Of a stretch of DNA of 8,396 nt, positions 5,743 to 8,396 are shown piece by piece; position 1 is the first letter of the stretch, and the number at the start of each line of letters is the position of its first letter. Position numbers and translations under genes: made by a program. Source of the DNA: an uncultured Actinomycetes bacterium. GTDB lineage: Bacteria; Actinomycetota; Thermoleophilia; Solirubrobacterales; Solirubrobacteraceae. The DNA lies in assembly GCA_937888775.1 (NCBI GenBank), contig CALAQT010000274.1:1-8396 (forward strand). The letters run 5' to 3'. The notes under the pieces were generated by a model. That model was not told where the DNA came from, did no database searches, and saw nothing but the letters and a program-made list of their open reading frames with translations.

Positions 5743-5748
5743 GAGGAT

Positions 5749-6114
5749 ATGAGGACCGGTTCCATCTACTTCATCCAGGCCGAGCCGGATGGTCTTGTGA
5801 AGATCGGCTGGACAACTCGCCCTCCCGAAAGGCGGATAAAAGAGATCCAACTCTATTCTCCGGTCAATCTGGTTCTGAGAGCCACGATCCCCCGTGTTTT
5901 CAAAGCGCTGGAGCTAGAACTACATCACCAGTTCGCAGACAACCTCAGCCATGGCGGGTGGTTTGAACCTCATCCGGATATGCCAAACGTAATGGTTAAC
6001 GATCAGAGGACTGGCTTAGGGCGTCAAGCCGATGACCCCTCAGAATCGTTGCTTGATGCGATGCTGCGAAAGCTCGAACCGGAAGCGCGATTTGGGCAGG
6101 TTGGCGCAAGTTAG
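5749..6114 (+). CDS. Stand-alone GIY-YIG (T5orf172/MUG113-type) protein
   Basis: A 121-residue protein whose first 75 residues form a compact GIY-YIG fold of the T5orf172/MUG113 kind. GSIYFI (4-9) is the first strand with the catalytic-type Tyr7. VKIGWT (17-22) replaces YIG with KIG, as usual in this subfamily. R28/R29 in PPERRIKEIQLYS lie on the next helix. ALELELHHQF (53-62) supplies Glu55 and His59, and GGWFEP (69-74) ends the domain. The remaining 45 residues are acidic and unassigned. GIY-YIG proteins cut or nick DNA, and T5orf172 members are common in phages and mobile elements, with poorly known roles. A three-codon frame ATG-AGG-ATA-TGA at 5741-5752 overlaps this gene's ATG. Its GC content is lower than in the core genes. 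The neighbouring excisionase-like gene supports a mobile-element setting. The fold is confident; the nuclease activity is inferred. Confidence 0.85.
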   Translation: MRTGSIYFIQAEPDGLVKIGWTTRPPERRIKEIQLYSPVNLVLRATIPRVFKALELELHHQFADNLSHGGWFEPHPDMPNVMVNDQRTGLGRQADDPSESLLDAMLRKLEPEARFGQVGAS

Positions 6115-6160
6115 TTTCCTCGCGCGCCTGAGGAAAAGCATCGTGAGGGGACCTTCCTCA
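6115..6160 (+). repeat. Three-part complementary motif, two alternative hairpins
   Basis: TTTCCTC (6115-6121) is followed by TGAGGAAA (6129-6136) and then TTCCTCA (6154-6160). The middle segment can pair with the left one (7 bp, loop 8) or the right one (7 bp, loop 18), but not both. It begins immediately after the GIY-YIG stop codon. Neither stem is followed by a T run, so this is not a classical terminator or attenuator. Confidence 0.5.
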
Positions 6161-6261
6161 AGAGAATTAGGCTAGCGAGAGTTGCAAAAGTGGCTAGCTG
6201 TCACTTCGGCGGAGCACTTTATGCCAGCACGAAACTGGATACCTTAAATCCGTGGACGGGT

Positions 6262-6296
6262 TAAACCGACCTAGACGGTGCTAAACTGGTCCAGAC
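6262..6296 (+). promoter_or_regulatory. Paired 15-bp direct repeats, likely operator
   Basis: TAAACCGACCTAGAC (6262-6276) and TAAACTGGTCCAGAC (6282-6296) match at 11 of 15 positions and start exactly 20 bases apart, about two helical turns. They lie 40-75 bases before the excisionase-like gene. Each overlaps an imperfect palindrome (ACCG...CGGT; GGTCCAGACC). The spacing suits a small HTH protein binding one DNA face twice, plausibly the downstream gene product itself. That link is inference. Confidence 0.45.
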
Positions 6297-6314
6297 CAAT
6301 TCAACTCAGTGAAA

Positions 6315-6319
6315 GGAGG
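6315..6319 (+). promoter_or_regulatory. Perfect Shine-Dalgarno at unusual distance
   Basis: AAAGGAGG at 6312-6319 is an ideal anti-16S match, but its end is 17 bases from ATG 6337. The space between is purine-only except for the last bases (GAGAAAAGGGAAAAGAGA). No ATG, GTG or TTG in the frame falls nearer. The weaker GGG/AAGAGA just before the ATG may be what is used. Confidence 0.5.
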
Positions 6320-6336
6320 AGAAAAGGGAAAAGAGA

Positions 6337-6528
6337 ATGAGCGCAGCATTAATGACAGCACCGCAGGCAGCAAAGCTTTTGGCGATGCGAGAGAGCACGC
6401 TGAGGGAACACACGCGCCGAGGTCTGATCCCCTGCATCCGGATCGGCAGACTCGTGCGCTACAGCGAAGCCGACCTCGACGCCTGGCTAGAGGGCATCAA
6501 GGTCCCGGCCATCGCTCCTAGAAGCTGA
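6337..6528 (+). CDS. Excisionase-like helix-turn-helix protein
   Basis: A 63-residue MerR-like winged-helix DNA-binding protein of the excisionase family (HTH_17). The helix-turn-helix is MTAPQAAKLLAMRESTLREH (6-25). TRRGLIPCIRIGRLVRYSEA (26-45) gives the wing with the typical GLIPxxRIGRxxRY signature, and DLDAWLEGI closes the domain. Such proteins bind repeats at attachment sites to direct integrase toward excision, or act as small repressors. Its stop lies 51 bases from the 3' end of tRNA-Thr, the usual arrangement for an integrative element, but no tyrosine or serine integrase gene follows. A second in-frame Met at residue 6 is possible. Paired repeats upstream are candidate binding sites. 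The family is confident; whether it acts as excisionase or regulator is open. Confidence 0.88.
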   Translation: MSAALMTAPQAAKLLAMRESTLREHTRRGLIPCIRIGRLVRYSEADLDAWLEGIKVPAIAPRS

Positions 6529-6539
6529 TTTGGTGTACT

Positions 6540-6562
6540 GGCCGGGTGTACAGTTCCCGGCC
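6540..6562. repeat. Perfect 7-bp GC hairpin between excisionase-like gene and tRNA
   Basis: GGCCGGG (6540-6546) and CCCGGCC (6556-6562) pair around TGTACAGTT. The hairpin sits between two converging transcripts, the HTH gene (plus) and tRNA-Thr (minus). It could slow or stop both, but no T run follows on either side, so termination is uncertain. It could also be an arm site of the attachment region. Confidence 0.5.
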
Positions 6563-6579
6563 AAGACCTAAAACCCAAG

Positions 6580-6604
6580 AGCCGGAGACGGGACTCGAAC
6601 CCGT
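6580..6604. other. Inferred attachment-site side of an island (tRNA 3' end)
   Basis: Integrases often use the T-arm and 3' end of a tRNA gene as core site, leaving a copy of that sequence at the far end of the element. The composition break, the excisionase-like gene 51 bases away and the dead mobile DNA to the left all fit. No second copy of the tRNA 3' sequence is visible between 1 and 6579, so the other border, if present, lies outside the window. Confidence 0.45.
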
Positions 6605-6652
6605 GACCCCCTGTTTACAAGACAGGTGCTCTACCAACTGAGCTACTCCGGC
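6580..6652 (-). tRNA. tRNA-Thr (anticodon UGU)
   Basis: The minus strand folds into a complete cloverleaf of 73 bases: acceptor GCCGGAG/CTCCGGC, D-stem GCTC/GAGC with loop AGTTGGTA, anticodon arm CCTGT-CTTGTAA-ACAGG, five-base variable loop GGGTC, T-arm ACGGG-TTCGAGT-CCCGT, discriminator U. The anticodon UGU (bases 6617-6619 on the plus strand) reads ACA/ACG threonine codons. CCA is not encoded. All stems are perfectly paired, so the gene looks functional. Its 3' end faces the accessory DNA on the left and is intact, as expected where an element integrates at a tRNA 3' end and restores it. Its promoter must lie in the 63 bases shared with the divergent acyltransferase gene. Confidence 0.97.
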
Positions 6653-6703
6653 ACGACGCCGAGCATCCGCGCCGCTGAACTGTAACGGCGCCGTCCGGCC
6701 CGG

Positions 6704-6709
6704 TGTACT
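6704..6709 (+). promoter_or_regulatory. Possible -10 box for the acyltransferase gene
   Basis: TGTACT ends six bases before ATG 6716, and no Shine-Dalgarno is present, so a leaderless start is plausible. The match to TANNNT is imperfect (second base G). Confidence 0.3.
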
Positions 6710-6715
6710 CGACGT

Positions 6716-7516
6716 ATGCCCCGGACCCCAGCCAGGCCCGACCTGCACGAGCCGCTCGCGCCCGTCGCCGCCGCGCACCCCGCCGCGCCCCCCGCGACCG
6801 ATCTCGGCGGCTTCCGCGAGCGCTCGCTGACGCGCGGCGTCAACCCGGTCATCTACTGGACGCTGCGCGCGCTGCTCGTGCCGTTCTTCCTCGTGTACTT
6901 CCGCCTGGCGCGCATCGGCCGCGAGCACCTGCCGCGCAGCGGCCCGCTGCTGCTGGCGGCCAACCACCGCAGCTTCCTGGACCCGTTCGTGATCGGCACG
7001 CTCGTCAGGCGGCCCGTCTACTACATGGCCAAGCGCGAGCTCTTCGAAAAGCGCTGGCAGGCCTGGATCCTCAACGCGCTCGGAGCCTTCCCGGTCGACC
7101 GCGGCGCGGGCGACCGCGACGCGATGGAAACCGCGCGGATGATCCTCGAACGGGGCGATTGCGTGGTCGTGTTCCCCGAGGGCACGCGCGTGCGGCCCGG
7201 CCCGCTCGGCGAGGCGCGCCGCGGCGTGGGGCGCCTGGCACTGGAAACGGGTGCGCCCGTGGCGCCCGTGGCGGTCATCGGCAGCGAGGATGTGCGCAGC
7301 GGCTGGCGCATCCGCCCGCGCAAGGTGTGCATCCGTGTCGGGCGGCCGCTGCTGTTCCCCACCGTGAAGCGCTGCTCGCCGGCGCTGGCCACGGGCGTGA
7401 CGCAGCGCGTGTGGGCGTGCGTGAGCCTGCAGTGGGAGTGGCTGGGCGGCGTCAAGGCTCCACGCGAGGCCACCGCGCGGGAGGCTCCGGAGCGCGATGT
7501 CTCGCGGGCTGCGTAG
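6716..7516 (+). CDS. Lysophospholipid acyltransferase family protein (PlsC-type, 1-acylglycerol-3-phosphate acyltransferase-like)
   Basis: A 266-residue membrane-associated acyltransferase, expected to transfer a fatty acyl group to the sn-2 position of lysophosphatidate or a related acceptor, making phosphatidate for phospholipid synthesis. Residues 1-40 are Pro/Ala-rich and probably disordered. A hydrophobic helix follows (NPVIYWTLRALLVPFFLVYF, 43-62). The four family blocks are all visible: NHRSFLDP with catalytic His84 and Asp89, GAFPVDRG (123-130), VFPEGTR (152-158, acceptor phosphate binding), and PVAPVAVIG (181-189). The length is normal for a short PlsC. ATG 6716 is preferred because the leader lacks a ribosome binding site and a -10-like box sits just before it. 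The gene is divergent from tRNA-Thr. GC content is very high, especially at third positions, as in a core gene. Exact acceptor specificity cannot be read from sequence. Confidence 0.9.
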   Translation: MPRTPARPDLHEPLAPVAAAHPAAPPATDLGGFRERSLTRGVNPVIYWTLRALLVPFFLVYFRLARIGREHLPRSGPLLLAANHRSFLDPFVIGTLVRRPVYYMAKRELFEKRWQAWILNALGAFPVDRGAGDRDAMETARMILERGDCVVVFPEGTRVRPGPLGEARRGVGRLALETGAPVAPVAVIGSEDVRSGWRIRPRKVCIRVGRPLLFPTVKRCSPALATGVTQRVWACVSLQWEWLGGVKAPREATAREAPERDVSRAA

Positions 7517-7538
7517 GCCCGCGGGGGCGAGGCGTGGG

Positions 7539-7544
7539 TAGTGT
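7539..7544 (+). promoter_or_regulatory. Possible -10 box (TAGTGT) for the sigma gene
   Basis: TAGTGT fits TANNNT and ends seven bases before GTG 7552, so a leaderless transcript is plausible. No Shine-Dalgarno is placed correctly. Readthrough from the acyltransferase gene 35 bases upstream is the alternative. Confidence 0.35.
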
Positions 7545-7551
7545 GCAATGA

Positions 7552-8169
7552 GTGAGCGAGCAGGATTCCCAGAAGTCCAAGGCGCAGCTCGATGCGGAGT
7601 TCTCCGAGCTCTATCGGGCGCACCTGCGCGACGTCTACAGCTACGCCTACTACCGTGTGGGAGACCATCACGACGCCGAGGACCTGACCGAGCAGACCTT
7701 CCTGCAGGCCTACCGCCACTTCGAGCGGGCGCAGCGCGAATCGCGGGGGCGACCGCTGCGGCCGTGGCTGATCCGGATCGCGCACAACCTCGCGGCGAAC
7801 CTCTACCGAGATCGCTCGCGCAAGCCCGCCTCGCCGATCGACGAGACGACGACGATCGCGGCGATGCACACCACGGAGCAGCTCGTGGAGGGTCGCGACG
7901 AGCTCAGCCGCGTGCTCGACGGGGTGCGCCTGCTGCCCGACGACCGGCGGGAGGCGCTGATCATGCGCTTCGCCCTCGGGATGGACAACCGCGAGATCGC
8001 GCGTGCGCTGGGGCGCTCGGACGGAGCCACGAAGGTGCTGATCCATCGCGCGATCAAGCAGCTGCACGAGATCGTAGGCGACGGCGGCGAGGAGGCCACG
8101 CGGGCTCCGGCCGCAGCCCAGCAAGCGGACGTCGGGCTGGACACCGCGGGCAGCGTGAGCGATGAGTGA
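7552..8169 (+). CDS. RNA polymerase sigma factor, ECF/sigma-70 family
   Basis: A 205-residue sigma factor with the two domains of the ECF group. Region 2 is at about 17-88: FSELYRAHLRDVYSYAYYRV, GDHHDAEDLTEQTFLQAYRH, RPWLIRIAHNLAANLYRDRS, which bind core polymerase and the -10 box. Region 4 is at about 118-172: LLPDDRREALIMRFALGMDN, REIARALGRSDGATKVLIHR, an HTH that reads the -35 box. There is no region 3, as expected. The start GTG 7552 keeps the normal N-terminal length. ATG 7548 is in a different frame. The acidic, Ala-rich tail after 175 is not conserved. The gene ends eight bases into the next gene, so the two are translationally coupled. The partner may control this sigma at the membrane. 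The regulon is unknown. Confidence 0.92.
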   Translation: MSEQDSQKSKAQLDAEFSELYRAHLRDVYSYAYYRVGDHHDAEDLTEQTFLQAYRHFERAQRESRGRPLRPWLIRIAHNLAANLYRDRSRKPASPIDETTTIAAMHTTEQLVEGRDELSRVLDGVRLLPDDRREALIMRFALGMDNREIARALGRSDGATKVLIHRAIKQLHEIVGDGGEEATRAPAAAQQADVGLDTAGSVSDE

Positions 8170-8396
8170 GGCTGCGAGCCACTTCGAGGTGCTGCTGCGC
8201 GAAGCGCTCGCGCCCGTCGAGCCGCCCGACGACCTCGCCGAGCGCCTGGAGAGCACGCTGAGGAGCATCACCGAGATGGCCGCCGACGAGCTCGAGGCAT
8301 GGGAGATGTCGGCGATGCGCGATCCGCGCAACTGGGCGCGCCCCGCGGCTGCGCTCGTCGTGGGCGGCCTCGCGGGCACGGCGCTCGTGCTCCTGC
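8162..8396 (+). CDS. Putative membrane protein coupled to sigma factor (partial)
   Basis: Starts at ATG 8162, overlapping the sigma gene's last eight bases, and runs off the right edge after 78 codons. The N-terminal part is helical and acidic: HFEVLLREALAPVEPPDDLA, ERLESTLRSITEMAADELEA, then WEMSAMRDPRNWARP. A hydrophobic Gly/Ala/Val segment (AAALVVGGLAGTALVLL) begins near residue 62 and looks like a membrane helix still continuing at the edge. The overlap and order resemble sigma/anti-sigma pairs, with a cytoplasmic N-terminus binding sigma and a membrane helix. However, no zinc-binding HxxxCxxC motif is present, so it is not a standard ZAS anti-sigma. It may be a non-homologous anti-sigma or just a co-transcribed membrane protein. 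Confidence 0.75.
   Translation, partial: MSEAASHFEVLLREALAPVEPPDDLAERLESTLRSITEMAADELEAWEMSAMRDPRNWARPAAALVVGGLAGTALVLL

Larger units (their letters stand above)
4948..5748. other. About 800 bases with no convincing gene; hairpin- and repeat-rich
   Basis: Only short, poor frames occur here. The content is structural. GTAGAC/GTCTAC face each other at 5038-5062. CAATCT/AGATTG form a stem at 5068-5084. GCAAG/CTTGC lie at 5237-5248. ATCGCC/GGCGAT lie at 5327-5342, with a GCAA (GNRA-type) loop on the minus strand. CCGGT/ACCGG lie at 5381-5393 and ACCCT/AGGGT at 5436-5446. A candidate terminated RNA follows at 5613-5680. The GC content is near half in the left part, much lower than the flanking core genes. 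It could be an origin or control region of an integrated element, a structured RNA locus, or decayed DNA. Confidence 0.5.

Noticed and set aside
6532..6709. GGTGTACT on both sides of the tRNA (6532-6539 and 6702-6709)
   Set aside because: An 8-bp match only. The right copy coincides with the acyltransferase promoter region and is not at a composition border. Too short to be called attachment repeats.
6703..7551. Plus-strand open frame overlapping the acyltransferase gene in another frame
   Set aside because: It is a shadow frame made of Arg/Ala/Pro repeats, while the overlapping frame holds all four PlsC motifs.
7021..8379. Long minus-strand open frame of about 450 codons
   Set aside because: It lies antisense to the acyltransferase and sigma genes, both with full domain motifs. 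It is Arg/Ser/Ala-rich with no recognisable domain. Long antisense frames are expected in very GC-rich DNA.
1..8396. CRISPR arrays, rRNA genes, toxin-antitoxin pairs, restriction-modification or retron genes
   Set aside because: No regular spaced repeats, no rRNA-like sequence, no reverse transcriptase, methyltransferase or toxin motifs were found in any frame examined.

Overview
The window reads as a chromosomal segment of a high-GC actinobacterium, most likely of the Thermoleophilia/Solirubrobacterales type. That placement is an inference. It rests on the very GC-rich right end, the style of the winged-helix regulator with a coiled-coil N-terminus and a basic tail, an IPT/TIG-domain remnant, and start codons sitting 6-7 bases after a -10 box. 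No species is claimed.

Layout. (1) Bases 1-2206 are nested, broken insertion sequences. An IS3-family element, read on the minus strand, has an intact orfA but an orfB cut at 1286/1287 by an IS30-family element on the same strand. The IS30 transposase is itself cut near base 55, just before its third catalytic residue. (2) Bases 2207-4491 are a worn accessory or chromosomal stretch. It holds a possible C-terminal gene fragment, a minus-strand single-pass membrane protein gene with a one-base frameshift in a C run, an intact winged-helix DNA-binding gene, a dodecin-like gene, and a plus-strand IPT/TIG pseudogene with an internal deletion. (3) Bases 4561-6562 are clearly less GC-rich and look like the end of an integrated element. 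This part has a small hypothetical gene, about 800 bases without a convincing gene but dense in hairpins and short repeats, a candidate small RNA ending in a strong intrinsic terminator, a stand-alone GIY-YIG/T5orf172-type protein, and an excisionase-like HTH gene preceded by paired operator-like repeats. (4) Bases 6580-6652 are tRNA-Thr(UGU) on the minus strand, with its 3' end facing the accessory DNA. (5) Bases 6716-8396 are core-like and very GC-rich: a PlsC-type acyltransferase, an ECF-type sigma factor, and the start of a membrane protein that overlaps the sigma gene.

The parts fit a tRNA-associated genomic island. The tRNA 3' end is the usual kind of attachment site, an excisionase-like gene sits 51 bases from it, composition changes sharply across the tRNA, and the distal part is full of dead insertion sequences and pseudogenes. 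No integrase gene is visible, so the element is either decayed or has its integrase beyond the left edge. The most unusual material is in 4948-6336: a hairpin-rich non-coding tract, a putative short terminated transcript, a GTTAA(A)CC motif recurring at three places, and an apparently leaderless GIY-YIG gene.
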